This document shows positions 32,830 to 45,921 of a DNA stretch of 64,000 nucleotides, in pieces (positions within the stretch are counted from its first letter, which is position 1; each line of letters begins with the position of its first letter). The position numbers and the translations under genes were made by a program. Source of the DNA: Rhexocercosporidium sp. MPI-PUGE-AT-0058 (lineage: Eukaryota > Ascomycota > Leotiomycetes > Helotiales). The notes under the pieces were generated by a model. It did no database searches, was not told where the DNA came from, and worked only from the letters and a program-made list of their open reading frames with translations. Location of the stretch: NCBI GenBank assembly GCA_020746875.1, contig JAGTJL010000028.1, forward strand, positions 388,131 to 452,130, read 5' to 3'.

Positions 32830-35007
32830 AAGGGAGCCAAAATGGGATCTGTGCTTAGAGACAAGATGAGCAATGTATAATCAAGTATTAAGGGAGCCAG
32901 AACGAGCCCCTTTAGGAGCTAGAATGGCCTCTTAGCGCATGCTCAGGCTAAGTCTGCCGTGTGCTCAGGTTGCTCTGGCCGAGCTCTGGCCGAGCTCTGG
33001 CCAAGCTCAGGTATACTCAGGAACGCTCACTCTCGGCTCAGGTTAAAACGGCGGCTGCTCACATCCAAAGATTAAAATAGAACCGGAAAAAAAGAGTTGA
33101 CGCTGACTTATGTGATAGCGGTTGCAACCAGAGATACGGGTCTTGAGAGTTGAGGGGGCTAGCATTGAGCTCCTTCAAGTCTAGATCCCAAACCATCTCC
33201 TTGAAGTGTCTGGTGTCTGCGATTCTGTAGATGAGAAATTAAAGCTCAGTGTAAGAGCAGGAGAAAGGTCCAACGAGTAAGCTATGGACTGCAGAAAATC
33301 CGAAGGAGTTGTCGGAGATTTGGGTCTTTCGCAAAACAGTTCAAGCCACGCAATCGCTAAGGCCTACCAAGCTCTTCCTCCTGCTAAGCTCAAAGCTTAA
33401 CCACCTGCCAAGATAGACAAGTCAACGATATGAAATGGCAGGACATAAGAAAGGGGGAAAGGCATTGGAGCGTCGGGAAGAATTTTTGGTTACACTGACT
33501 TGGGTTGTCAGATAATTGCTTACAAGACTCGCGGGTTGGACTTAGGGGCGGAACACATACGAAGTAGATGTTGTTTGTACTCGCAGGATTCGCCACTCGG
33601 AAGAGAGTTTCCATCCAGTCCGTGGCTATCGGAAAAGTAAATCTGAGACGGCCGGGGTGCTGTGGGATACCTGGAACTGGGAATGCTGAGCATATCATCA
33701 CGTGTACGCAAGATACTTTGCACTTCAAATGGTGATTGGTCCGATGAAAGAATCTTGTGGTCTAGATGGGCATTGATCCGTTCTAAACATCACAAGATTC
33801 AAAATGTAACAGAAGCGAAAGATAAGGCGGAAATATCCTAGCATCCTCTAGGCAAGGAGGACAGTGGGACTGACAATCGAGCAAATATTTAAAGAGATAC
33901 GCTGATATAATACGGCAACAGCTGGCGCAACATAAGGAAAATGATAATGTGTTAGCAAAATTTGAAGTGTGCGAAAAAGCCGATGAAAAGTCGTTTTCAA
34001 AGGTCTGACTAAGTCTCAAGGAAGGATCTTCAGATTGGCTGCCTCCCACGTGATACTAGCCCTGTCTCTACGGATAACATTTTTGGTTTCTCGAGGCTTC
34101 TTCTCCACTCCAAGTTGTTAAAGAGACATTTATATTCTGATTCGAACACTCTGAGTCGAATTGTATCATATAATACGCGGCAATCGGCCATGAGTTAGTG
34201 TTCCAGTGAGGATTAATGCTGCAAGATTTTGACATGCACCTTTTGTCGAATCAAAAAGCAACGCCGGAAAAAAGGCTGGGTAATTCATTAAATGTGATAG
34301 CGTCTGCTACTCATCGTATCCGGCTGTTGAAAGGGAGCTTGCGTTTAATTCGAGCGGGCAAGAGCACGCAGTCTTTCATCGCTGGGGAAAATGCTGCGTT
34401 TTTATTCAGAGTTTCGAGGTTGCTGATTAGAACTTGACTGTATTGATTATTTTGGTGGGAAGGGTGATGAGCTAGAGTGAAACATGTACGCAACACGAAA
34501 GATCTTTAGCTATGATTTGTTTTGATCAATGTTGACTTCGCTTCACAAGGCGAGATTTGCTGGGCGCCAAGCAGTGCGTGTCTTTGACAGCCCCATGACT
34601 AGGAGTAATAAGAATGGAGGAATTATTCCTGAGAAAAAGCCCAGAAAAAATATGATAGCAAAATTGACGACAAATGGCCAGGCTTGACAGCGGCATGTGC
34701 GATATAAATTTCAAGTAACATGTCACTGAGGTTCAGGCGAGGGCTAAGTCTTCATCTGATCGCAAACGGTAGCGCGAGGGAGCCGATTGAGACTTCTATA
34801 CGACCACTAAAAACAATTGGTGCATGTACCGAGTATTAAGCATATCAAGATAGGAGGGTCAATTTCTATTGTTTTTATACAAGCTGCGACGACAATGTAT
34901 TTCCCCTCAACTCCCACCTGCTGAGTAATGAACTTACCGTCATGATATTCGGTGACCGTAAAAAGTCTATCGTGCTGCCATTCAAGTCAATCAACAGCAT
35001 CCCCGGA
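32830..35007. other. Intergenic, repeat-like 5' part
   Basis: 32930-33060 is rich in GCTC/GAGC words (GGCCGAGCTCTGG twice in tandem, then GCTCAGG) and resembles 17640-17770. 33400-34870 holds only short unsupported frames. No RNA gene recognised. Confidence 0.4.
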
Positions 35008-37245
35008 TTAAAAAGCAATGTTCCACCACTTCTTCCACCACGGCCACGTGGCCTGGATAGCCCTCTCCTCGGCAAGAATAGCAGGTAAATCCATCTCCCT
35101 CCTCCCACTTGTAACATCTATATCAGCCAATTTCTTGAACTTCGTCTTCTTGATGACCTTGAAGCCGACATAGAAGAGGATAACAATGGGCATTGCGAGG
35201 TATGCTTCGAAGAACCCTTGTGCGATTTCGGTAGGCGTTTCTGAGGCGTAGCCGACGGGCCAAACGGCTGTCCAGAATTGGGCTACGAGGATGAGCATGT
35301 TCATCATAAGACCGAGCCAAGAGCCGTAGTAGCCTGGCTGGGAGGTGAATGCAAGTCTGTAAGCACTGGGTTAGCCCACCTGTTGGGGAAGAACCGAGAC
35401 GCAGGGAGTAATTTCGGGAAAGGTTGAGAACTCACTCGTCCAATGTATGTCCATTATACTTCCACGCATGTCTGAACCGGATATGACAAGCACATATACT
35501 GGCCCAGGTAAAGATACTGCTCAGTCCACTGACAGCTAACATCCAATTGAATGCCTGTACTCTAACATCTGTACCAGCTGCAACAATGAAACACAGTAGA
35601 CCTATTGCACTAGCTATGATGATACTGACCAGCGGCCGGCCGGTGTTGTCGATGTAGCCAAGTATCTTTGGAGCTTGTCCTCGATCTGCGAGAGCTGCCA
35701 TTGTACGGGATGAGCCATACACAGATGAGTTGCCGACGCTAAGAACGGCGATGAGGATCACGACGTTCATGATTGAGGGGACGACTGAGATGCCGGCGTT
35801 CTTGACGGCAATGACGAAGGGCGAGGCATTTGCGTCTTGCGAACCTGTACCGTTGAGAAGGTCTGGGTCGTTGTAGGGGACGAGACATCCGACGATGGTG
35901 AGAGAGACCATGTAGAACTGAGCAGCACCAATCAGTCAAACATCCGGCGAAAAGTGGGGAGAGTTTATTCGAAGCCCCGATCCTCAAGTTTGAGATGCGA
36001 GAAAAGGGGAATGCCAAGGATGAACTAACCAAAGTAATTCTCCAAAAGACTTGCTTGACAGCACTCGGCAAACTCTTCCTCGGATTTTCCGTCTCGGCAG
36101 CCGTCAAACCAACTAGTTCAGTACCTCCAAAACTGAAAGCTGCAGTAACAAACACACTGCAAAGTCCTTTGAATCCATGATGAAATGCTCCTGGATTGTA
36201 CCAATAACCTGCACCCAAGTAGCCTTGAGGGGAACCTGGGACGCCACCAGCTGCAATAATGATACCAAGTATAATGAAACCGATGACCGCTACGACTTTG
36301 ATTATGGAAAATACGAATTCTGCTTCTCCGTATCCCTTGACGCCGAAGAAGTTTATGAGGACGATCACGAACCAGAAAAGGACGACGAACGCGGCTGGCG
36401 AGGTATCTTTTGCGCCGGGCCAGTACGAGACCGTTATCGAAGCAGCTGTGAGTTCGAGGGGGAGGGTAACGAGCCAGTTTAGGGCGTAGCTGTAAAGTCT
36501 TCAGTCAGCATGGACTTTGTATGTTTTCTCCGCCTCGTCCTATCTCTCAACACCCTGATCGTTCTCCCCAGGGGAGCAAGAAAGGTAGACTCACTTCCAT
36601 CCCATTGCAAATCCCCAGGCGGGATCGATGAACCTGCTCGAGTAGACTGAAAATGCGCCAGCAATAGGGAAAGCGACAGCCAATTCTCCCAAGGCGTGGA
36701 CGGTACAGTAGAGCATCATGCCAATGAGTCCATATGCGATGATCAGAGATGCAGGACCACCTGTCGCGAGTGCAGAGCCAGAACCGACAAAAAGACCTGT
36801 GCCTGTAATGGGAGAAATGATCAGCGCACGTTCATTTACGCAGTTCTTATCAAACATAGTATGTATATGCACCTATCTAGGAGAACTTGAGGCTGAACTA
36901 GAAATGAAAGGACGAACCAATACTGCCGCCAATAGCAATCATCTGAAGATGCCTCTCTTTCAATTTCATCGCAAGCGCTGGCTCAGCAGGAGGCTGGTCT
37001 GGTAGAGGTCTTCCCTCTAGATCGGTCGCCTCTGTCACAACCCTCGCGTTGGGGTTGCGTTTGAAGCTCTGCAAAGTAAAAGCAGAGAAGAAGCCTTCAT
37101 GATGCTTTGTGACGCTGCCGCGACGTATCTGAGATTCCTTGTCATAGCCATCGTTGTTGACTCGGACGGGAGAAGAGTTGTCTGAGGATTTGGAAGTTTT
37201 GAGAGCGGAGCCCTTTTCAATGTCTTCGTGCATTGGTTCTGCCAT
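35008..37245 (-). CDS. Amino-acid permease (YAT/APC family)
   Basis: Plasma-membrane proton-coupled amino-acid importer. Five exons on the minus strand: 37245-36918, 36802-36595, 36489-36030, 35917-35436 and 35356-35008. All four introns (79-115 nt) are canonical and in phase, giving 608 aa. The ATG at 37245 is the first in frame. The cytosolic N-terminus (about 1-95) is followed by the family signature LKERHLQMIAIGGSIGTGLF, then 12 predicted membrane segments. Other landmarks are GPASLIIAYGLIG, LGELAVAFPIAGAFSVY, AAFSFGGTELVGLTAAETENP and NSSVYGSSRTMAALADRGQAP. The C-terminal tail ends with WPWWKKWWNIAF. Intact. Broad-range or single amino-acid specificity cannot be told from sequence. Confidence 0.95.
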
Positions 37246-40200
37246 CCTGACTTTGGAATACTCACGCAGAGTCAATTCGGAAAACTAGGTCGAGGATGCT
37301 GAAGCATAACGGGGGAATAGAAAATGGGACCGCTGGGAAAGATGTGACCATATGATGAGCAAGTGAAAATCAGGGTCCAATTCCTTATCTCCACAAATAT
37401 GGCATGACACGCAGACTTTATCAACATCAAGATGCGAAGTCACACGAGACCGACTTGCCAAGTGAGCTTGGCGGTCTTAGCTATCTACCAGAGGAGCTTG
37501 GTGGAGCATAAGCTTTCGCGACCAAGATAAGAGCCCGTGAGGCTTTACGCCTCGTCCCGTCGTGGGTCAGAAACTGTAGATCTTGGCGCATGCTACCAAT
37601 CGTTTGAATTGTCCTCGCAAAAGATCATGATGTTCGCCACTTACAAAAGACTCTCCTCCAATGATAGTCCAAGCCACGAAAGTGTCCACTAGATAAGAGT
37701 TGAGAGAGTTGAAGGATGATGATATTTGCAATCGTGATTTGCCAATTCCACTAGCAAAAGCAGGATGGGCCTGTCTCTGATCTGCAGGCATAGGTGCACT
37801 GCATCCCCCAACACGCCACAGACGTAGGCCAAAATCCATATCGTTTCTTCTTGTGGCATAAAGTGTGATGGAATACAAGGATTGAGCTCTTGATCCGCAA
37901 GCCATTTACGGGGATGCTGGGCATCGTACCATTCCGGTTGAATATTCGCTGATTCTGCTCGTGTCTCTCAGTCTTATGGAATTTTAATTTTTTGGCTGTG
38001 GTAGTAGAAATCTCAGGTCATGGCCCGCCTCTTGCTCATCGATAACTGTAAGGATCGAAGAAGAAAATTTCAACAATAGATTTTTGATATTGGGGGTAAA
38101 GCAGAGAAGCGCGAGGCCAATTTCTCCAGACTGTATACATTTTTCCTTGCAAGCAGAGCAAAGCACAATCAACTTGGAACGCAGCTTATCGCCCATATCA
38201 TGCATGGAAATCAGCCTGTGCTCAGCCTTACGCGGGCTTCCATGATGGATATAGAACCCGCCTATAGCCCACTGCAGCAGGGAATAATGAAACTGCAGCA
38301 AAGAGTACTATCGAGCCCAGACACCGCAGAACTCGGAGTGACCGAAGAGTATGCGAGATAAGGAAAATAAAACAAGTAAAATCGAAATAAGCCACGGCTA
38401 GGCAAGGCATAACGAGACAACTTTGAAGAATTAAATGTTTACCATTGAAACATTGAGTGGATTGTCGTTCAGGACAAGAACAGACAAGCAGAGGAGATGT
38501 ACAATTTTCAGGGGAAGTGATATTACCTCGCGACATTGGCTCTATTATACGCATTCCACGTGGCAGACATCACTGGCATACGTAGAGTCGTACTTCGTGT
38601 GGTAGATGGAGAGTATTTCCCACGGGGTTCGCGCGATCTGTTCGGTTCCCGAACAAGGAGTTGTTGACAGAAGCTAGGTTTGCGCGATGTCAAAGGGTAT
38701 AGATATCCTGAACTCACCACTTCGCGTCTCGTTTCTCTTATATCCCATCTTAGTCGAGAAAAGGTATTCCAAGCTGCGTTGCGGTACGGCCTTACACAGG
38801 CCAATGTTGTTCGTGCAAGGGCTGATGATTGAGATCATTGTCCCCCACAGGTAGGTTACCCATGACCCCCATGACCCGGAGCCCATCCAGAGATTTCTTC
38901 CACTTGTTCGAGCTATAAATTCTGGCGTGGAACACCACAACATATCCCAGGACCAGAGCCATCGAGACATCAGCCAATTACATGGCTTCCTATTTCTCCT
39001 GTTCCCCTCCACCGACCATGCCAGATATCGACTCGACTATCGTTCGCAGATTCGTAGAGTCGGTTTCGAAAGCATCTGATGCTCGCAGAATGGCAGAGGG
39101 TGATGTGGGAATCAATGAGGTTGTGGTGGGCGAGGTTGAAGTGTCGTGAAGCTTGACAAATGAGAAAATTTCAGGGGTTTTAGTCTGGGTCGGCTGATGG
39201 GGGACAAGCCACTCCACTGTTAGCGGTACTCCACAGATCTGAACTCTCCATAAGTCTTAATCAGAGCTACATATTCACTTAATGACATTAAAAGAAGTTC
39301 AATTTGAATTTTCGATTTAGAGTAGCTATTATCCATGATATCTTTAGTCCAGAACCATAACTACTTGATCATGAGGTTCTCTGCACGAGCGGGGCTTGCG
39401 AGCATACCCAACCTTATCGCGAAATCACACCCCTACGATTCAAATATGAATCACAAGAGCGAAGAATTGACATTTGCGTGAGATGTATACTACGATAAAC
39501 ACGTTTTTGCTAACCCTTATACAGACCCCGATCTGCGAGAGCCTCGTCTGAAAATGTTGCAGTCCATTTTGGCTTCTAAGTTCCAATGTCAACAAATCCA
39601 TCCACAATCTAACAATTCACCACATCTACCAATTCCCCCAGAAGCCTCTTGTCAATTGCAGTAGCTTTATCAAGTCCACTCTGCGTTACTGCCTGCGGGT
39701 TGAAAATCTATCGAGCCGAGGTCCTACTGCCAAAATCTATTTACCCCTCCGCGATGTCAATAAAAGGATCCATAGGAGGATGACGGAAAATGACCCATAC
39801 GAGCGAGCACCAGCTTCCCGCTTGATAGCACCACTCTGCTGGCTGACCTTGATCTTACTCCCATAATCAACTCCGCTCCCATTCTTGCGTTCCCATCGTA
39901 GCAATCAGCTTCCCAGCCTGGTGTCGGTCTTGCTCTTACTCCAGGGCAAATTTACCCCGCACTTACTCCTAACTAGAGAGCGCTGTAGCGAGCACTGTAA
40001 AACCCCATCACCAGCAGTTCACACATGAGAAAGTTTTAAGTGGAAGGAATGCAAGGTGGTTGAGATCGCAATCTCCACTCAAAAAAACTATGGATGGGCA
40101 ATGACGAGATCCAGTGATAATCTACCAATTTTTTCCACGCATGTCTGCATTACCTTGGACTAGATTGGTGTTCCACAACAAGCTAAGCGATTCATCTCAG

Positions 40201-40774
40201 GAGCAGGCTCCGGACATATTGCCGATTGTAGAATACAATGCAAAAGGAAGCTAGTGGGGTATGGTAGCAAGTCAAAAGTACTCGAATGAGTCCAAGAATC
40301 AAGGCATGCGGCTGCTGTCAAGTGAAGCACTCGCCGCCTGTTCGAGACCCACCGGGCGCTGGATATTTCCGCTTTCGGTTGATGACCCGATATACTTTAT
40401 CCACATCGTGGAACGAATCTTGGGGAAGAGGAAGGGATGTGCACTACGATTTAATGATGAGGATCGTGAGGTCGTGAGCTCTCATGAATCCAACTCAAAA
40501 CCTCGGTGGCTCAGTAGAGCGACTTTTGGAAAGACAATAGCGAGAAGATTCTTGCATGAACAACGACTGAGGAACGAGATTCTACAACTCTCATCAAGCC
40601 TCGCGTGAACAGATGGTTATACATCAACATCGACAGTGCCCGCTTGGTCCCAGCAAAGGACTTAAACTTCTGGGCACACATGTGTTCCCGAAAGGTTTCT
40701 CCTTCTCCATCCTATCTCCTGTCTCTCACATCCAACCTCGGTCATTACCGCACACCAGCAAATCTCAGCAAAAC
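37246..40774. other. Long intergenic interval, no firm gene
   Basis: About 3.5 kb. Two abutting minus-strand frames (39217-38990 and 38977-38792) have partly protein-like composition, the second with a hydrophobic start (VSMALVLGYVVVFHARIY). No consensus intron joins them, so they are not called. A plus-strand frame at 40261-40608 is also unsupported. No transposon ends or RNA genes recognised. Confidence 0.4.
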
Positions 40775-41719
40775 ATGAGAACACCTTGTTTCAGCACAAC
40801 AGCCATCACCACCGCCCTCATCAACATCAGCCTCGCCACTTCATCCAGCTCCTGCTACTACCCCAGCGGAGCCCTCGCACCAGACGTACCATGCGACACC
40901 AGCACAACAGGCCACAGCGCATGTTGCGGCAAAGGAGTAGAATGTCTCTCGTCAGGTCTGTGTTTCGATGAGGGTGTTATCTCGAGAGGATCGTGTACGG
41001 ATTTAGATTTTGCAGATGGGGCATGTGCCGAGTATTGTACGGATCGTGAGTGTAGCTGCTACTATTCTCTCTTTCCCTCCCCCTTGGTTTAATTTTCTAT
41101 TAGAGATTTCTTGTTAGAAGAAGGATTTTAACTCGCGCTGTGATGTATAGATAATCCTACGGGTGGAGCGCCCATCATCATCAACCAATGGGCATCAGAC
41201 AACAATGTCAGGAAACTAAAGTGGTGCTGTGGTTTTCCGTTCGAGAATAATGGGACGTGTAAGCAGAGTGCGGCGATACGTGTCACGGCTGGGACGGTTG
41301 TTGCTATTGCGGGAGGGAGTGCGACTTCTACTGCATTCATATCTGCATCTAGTACGGCTACTTCGATGGGCGTGAGTTCATCTTCGGCGATACCCACAGA
41401 GGACGCTTCAAATTTAGACGAGAGTTCAAGTTCGGAAGAGAAATGTAGAGCGAATAAGGATGTGGCTATTGGAACTGGACTTGGTGTCCCGCTATGTCTT
41501 GCGGCTTTAGCTATGATGGGGTTGTTTCTGAGAGAGAGGAAGATGAGGAAGAAGGAGAGGTTGGAGGGAGATATGCAGCGAGGTTTGCATAGCGGATATG
41601 GGAATCTTCATGAAGGTCATGTTGGTTCTGGTGCGGTTTCTGGTGTGCCGATAGTTGTAGATGATCGAAAAGATCTGGTGGAGATTGATGGTGGGAGGAG
41701 GGTGAAGGAGTTACCTTAG
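40775..41719 (+). CDS. Cys-rich single-pass membrane protein
   Basis: Two exons, 40775-41045 and 41151-41719, with a 105-nt intron (GTGAGT donor, TATAG acceptor), giving 279 aa. The ATG at 40775 starts a signal peptide (TAITTALINISLATS). The extracellular part has about 12 cysteines (CYYPSGALAPDVPC, ACCGKGVECLSSGLC, ACAEYC, KWCCGFPFENNGTC). A Ser/Thr-rich stalk follows, then one membrane span (VAIGTGLGVPLCLAALAMMGLFL) bordered by RERKMRKKER, then a cytosolic tail with acidic and basic clusters. This architecture is common in ascomycetes, resembling WSC/mucin-like surface sensors, but no function is assigned. The two cysteine blocks are on different exons. Confidence 0.82.
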
Positions 41720-42210
41720 TTGTGAAGGGGGAGGAGGAGGAGATGTTGGGTTGTGGAGAGGGTGGTTGGAATACTTTGGGCGGATGTTGATGTTTCGTTG
41801 AGAAGCGCCTTTCAAGAACGCATGGATTGTTCTGGCTCAGATCTTTGGGTGTTCTGGTGCTACTCGTATCATAAACCTGACATTGAGATTATTTCAAATT
41901 CCAATAGGAGCAAACGCAAATAGCTTCACGTAATTATCAAGCCAATCTACAGAAAACAGACCTGGCAATTGAGCCCGGCAAAGGCGAGGGGAGAAAAGAC
42001 ATATTGATAGCCTTACGACTAACAAGTGGAATGAACAGGGTACGTGTCCGAAAAACCAACATAAATGTATCTAAAATTCATAGATCAAAGGCTCGATGTA
42101 TTCCGCTTTCTCATCGGAGAGGAATAAATGAATACTCCTACAGCGACCTTTTGCAAGTGCTGCAGCCAATCCTAATTGCAGCCTATTGACATCTAAGAAA
42201 CCCTCATTGA

Positions 42211-42250
<40 letters not shown>

Positions 42251-43536
42251 AAAAATTCCAGGATCTATCTCTCTCTCTACCTTGAATAAGAATATCGACA
42301 CTAATGCGCATCTCTCCTAATTAACGTGGCTTGAGTGCCCGAGTGGTTCTCCAATCCCGGCAGTCGGCTAGCTTGTTTACATGGGTTTTGGCTAGGCCTT
42401 TGTAGAATGCCATGCTGCAGCAATAGCGGTTTCTACTTCCCGGTTTCTTTCGTGGGGATCCTGCTCACCTGGGCTCTGACTGCAATAGCTGTCGATCTTA
42501 GCACTGGTAGGAGTAGCTTTAGGTTTGGCTGGCCGGTGCAGATACCCCTCCGTGTGGCGCAAACAGTGGCGGTGAGAAGTGGCACAGCTGCTGATTCGTC
42601 TTCACTTCATCTTCTCATTTCGAGGTCCCAACTTCCACACATCAACTCCATCAACCAACAGTCAGATATTGCACATCCTTTCTCTCATCTCCTTTACTCT
42701 CCCAATGCTCATCTCCACCTTCTCATCAAATAGATGAACTATCCCCCTTCGTCAATCTCACGTCAAGCAAAGCTCTTGTCCCGCGCCTCCATCCCGCATG
42801 GTACTAATTAACTCCCGCGTATCTCACTTACGCTTGTATTTATCCTCAACCAAGGCAGCTCCGATTACGAACTCTCCGTTCTCCAACCATAAGCTTCACA
42901 AGTCCCTCATTCTGGACTCAAGCTCCCAACTAAACTCTAGTGGACCCGTACTCCAACGGCTTGGGAACTGCAAGGTTGCATTAGACTCGCGCATGTGCAG
43001 AAGATAAAGCCCAATGAGGTAGATAGAGACGATCTCACAATGCAGGTCCTGTTTCCCTGGCACAGCACGGGGTATGACGAGATGTGATATAGCAGTAAGG
43101 GGTTACCAGTTTTATTCATTTTCTTCTTGTGAACTTGCTCTTGTTCTTTTTGCTGTTATCAGTTTGAACTGCTAGCGCGCAAGCCGAGTTGTTGATGTCG
43201 TCGTTGTCGCGCCTTCCTTTGTCCGCGCGACCTCAGCTCGTCAACATCACGAACCACAACATCTTTGCCTTTTACTTCTTCTCGCCACCACATTCTCGTA
43301 ACAGAATTCTTCTGGACAACATCACTTTTGCATTGCATTAATTTTCCTTTGGAGTATTCTTTGTGCGCTACAATCCGCGCGTTTGCTTGACTCGGCCCTG
43401 CATCTCTTTGCCACCAATTCCATTTGCTGCTCGGCCTCTATAACACTCCTAAAGCGCAAGTTGCCTCAATTTGCGGCTGCAACTCTGCCTATTCATTGCT
43501 CTTGAACTCAATCCCGAGTATCAATAGACCATCGAC
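41720..43536. other. Intergenic; promoter region of GH72 gene
   Basis: Contains the (GAAA)n tract at 42209-42255. Around 42334 a GCCCGAGTGGTT string recalls a tRNA D-arm, but no cloverleaf can be built. The last 300 bp are pyrimidine-rich, as in a fungal promoter and leader. Confidence 0.45.
42209..42255. repeat. (GAAA)n microsatellite
   Basis: About 11 tandem GAAA units ending in a short A run. Length is likely to vary between isolates. Confidence 0.95.
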
Positions 43537-45583
43537 ATGTTTGGGTATCTCTTCGCCCTCCCATTGCTAGCATGCTTGACCCTCCCGGCCTCTGCTCTCC
43601 CCACCATCACCGTCAAGGGCGCGAAGTTCTTTGCTGGTGGTCAGCAATACTTCCTCAAGGGTGAGAATATCCCAAGCACTCAGAAATCCGATCTAATTAT
43701 TTAGGTGTTGCGTACCAAGGTACTCCAAACGATCCCCTCGTCGACACAAACCAATGTCAGCTCGACGCCAAGTCCATGCAATCCATCGGCACTAACTCAA
43801 TTCGTATCTACCATGTTGATCCAAACGCCGACCACGATGGATGTATGTCTGCCTTTAGTGAGGCCGGAATCTACATCTGGTTGGACCTCGATACCTTCGA
43901 TACCCAGATCGTTCAAGCAACCCCGACATGGACCAAGGAGCAATTCGCTGCGTTTGCCAGGGTCATGGACGAATTCCAACAGTATGATAACCTGGGAGGA
44001 TTCTGGATTGGAAATGAGGTTATCGATAACCTTGGGGGATCGCCTTCTGCACCATACATCAAGGCCGCTGTTGCAGACATGAAGTCCTACTTGTCTGCCA
44101 AGGGTTATCGCTCAATCCCTATCGGATACTCTGCTGCTGATGTGAGTACACTAGAGAACAATGCTTCTTTTTCCCATGCAGAATTCTTCTATTCTCGAAA
44201 CACAGGTCTCCTAGTCTCCAATTCCTTCTAGATCCAGAGCTAATCTGTTCCCTTTACCTAGATCGCCGAACTTCGCCCTATGCTACAGAATTATCTTGCT
44301 TGCGGTGAGCCAAACGAGTCAATCGATTTCTATGGTCTCAATTCCTACGAGTGGTGCGGTGCTGCTACATACGAAAATTCCGGATACGCTGGTCTTCAAG
44401 CCATGGCTGTTGGATACAATCTCCCTATCTTTTTCTCCGAGACTGGCTGTAATGTTGGTGGGGAACGCACTTTCAACGATCAGAAGGCTATCTTTGGTCC
44501 AGAGATGATTGATACCTGGTCTGGAAGTATTATCTACGAGTGGGTTCAGGAAACCAACGACTACGGTATTGTGGACTACCCCAATGGCGAGATATATAGT
44601 GGCGCTCCAATTCCGATTCAACCCGACTTCAACAATCTAGCAACTGTTTGGAAGAACATCAATCCAGCCGGGGTAGCAGAAGCAAGCTACAATCCTACAT
44701 TCAGCCCACCACCTTGCCCAGGTGCTTCTGGAGGATGGACTGTCAGTGGAAATGTCCCTCTTCCAAGACTCGACTCAAGCATCATCAAATTGGTCGCAGC
44801 AGGTCAATCAGACATCAAGCCATCCACGTCTAAGGTTGCTCCTACTAGTACATCTGCGGATTCTACAGGTATGCCTACAATTCTTTCAACTCCTAGCAGT
44901 TTTTCAACGTTCGGGTCTTCCACCTTGGCGTCATCATCTCCAGTCCCTTCTTCAATCAGCATGTCGACGATTTCTTCAACTCTTGTTACGTCATCCTCCA
45001 GCATTGATCTCAAGAGCTCTTCGTTGACCACCACTGCTTCTGCAAATGTAAAGACTTCGGGCTCTTCAGGTACGTCCTCTCTCCCAAACACTTTCATCCT
45101 ATTTTCCATTCTATTCCATCTCGTCGGCCCTCGATTGGGGGCTTGACTCATCATGTTCTTTCCTTTGCAGATACCCCAACTCGTTCCATGAGTGTCTCTT
45201 CTCTTTCGACTGCCACTCGATACCCAGCCGTTCCTTTCGAGCCACTATTTACCACGTGTTATATGGCTGGATATTGCAGGACTCTGATGCTCGATTCTCT
45301 AAGTCAAACATGGACTCTAACGGCGGATGCCGAAGAAACAGATACCCCTCTCTCCCCTCAACCAACAAACTCGCTTTCTCTAACCCAATCTACGACTTCT
45401 CCCACTAAAACTACCGCAAACAACGCAGCTATGAAATCTAAATCTGCCGCGGCCGCATTGCGAGTTACAACCCCGTTGGAGTGGATCAAGCATGGTGATT
45501 TTATGGGTGCACATGGCGGAATTGTGGGCTTGGTTATCATCAGCATCTCACTGGTCCTCGTCATAGGATCTTTTTTATCCTAA
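43537..45583 (+). CDS. GH72 beta-1,3-glucanosyltransferase (Gel/Gas type)
   Basis: Cell-wall enzyme that cuts beta-1,3-glucan and transfers the new end to another chain. Exons 43537-43660, 43705-44141, 44262-45069 and 45171-45583 give 593 aa. The signal peptide ends near LTLPASA. Then come FFAGGQQYFLKGVAYQG, NSIRIYHVDP, the acid/base Glu in FWIGNEVID, and the nucleophile Glu in IFFSETGCN followed by SGSIIYEWVQE. The catalytic domain ends near PPPCPGASGGW. No CBM43/X8 cysteine module follows; instead there is a long Ser/Thr-rich stalk. If the last intron (45070-45170, GTACGT donor) is retained, the protein ends at 45146 with a GPI-like tail (SSLPNTFILFSILFHLVG). If spliced, it continues to a different hydrophobic end (IVGLVIISISLVLVIGSFLS). 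Both ends are plausible. Confidence 0.88.
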
Positions 45584-45606
45584 CCTGGAGGACCATCAGC
45601 TTCAAT

Positions 45607-45921
45607 GTGAAGGGTTGGCACGAGGGAAGTGTTGGCTGGGGATTTGATGACCGTGCGACACAGGATTTCATGAGTACTAACAATGAGAATATGGATACTG
45701 TCGGTGTTAATATGGTAGATTTTGATGGATGCGAGTGGCGAGGGGGACAAATGTCTGACATGGGGAAAGTTTTCCGGAAAGCAAAGTTGGGGAGGGAGAG
45801 GGTGGATGTGAATGTCTTGAGCAGTGTTGGACGTGTGAAGGGTGGTATTGTGAAGCAAAAACGAAAAGGAACAAGGAGAAATAGGGCAAGGGATGTCGAG
45901 TGGGCGAATGCTTGTGATTGA
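45607..45921 (+). CDS. Doubtful basic ORF, 104 aa
   Basis: Open frame 24 bp downstream of the GH72 stop. Its composition is protein-like, acidic first and then strongly basic (VKQKRKGTRRNRARD). It could be a cytosolic tail belonging to the preceding membrane-anchored product if another intron is removed around 45510-45600; a CCTAACC branch-like site and an ATCAG acceptor are present there. I could not find a good donor, so it is listed as doubtful. Confidence 0.25.
   Translation: MKGWHEGSVGWGFDDRATQDFMSTNNENMDTVGVNMVDFDGCEWRGGQMSDMGKVFRKAKLGRERVDVNVLSSVGRVKGGIVKQKRKGTRRNRARDVEWANACD

Noticed and set aside
42334..42405. tRNA gene (GCCCGAGTGGTT string)
   Set aside because: Only a D-arm-like string is present; no matching acceptor stem, anticodon arm or TTC loop at suitable spacing.
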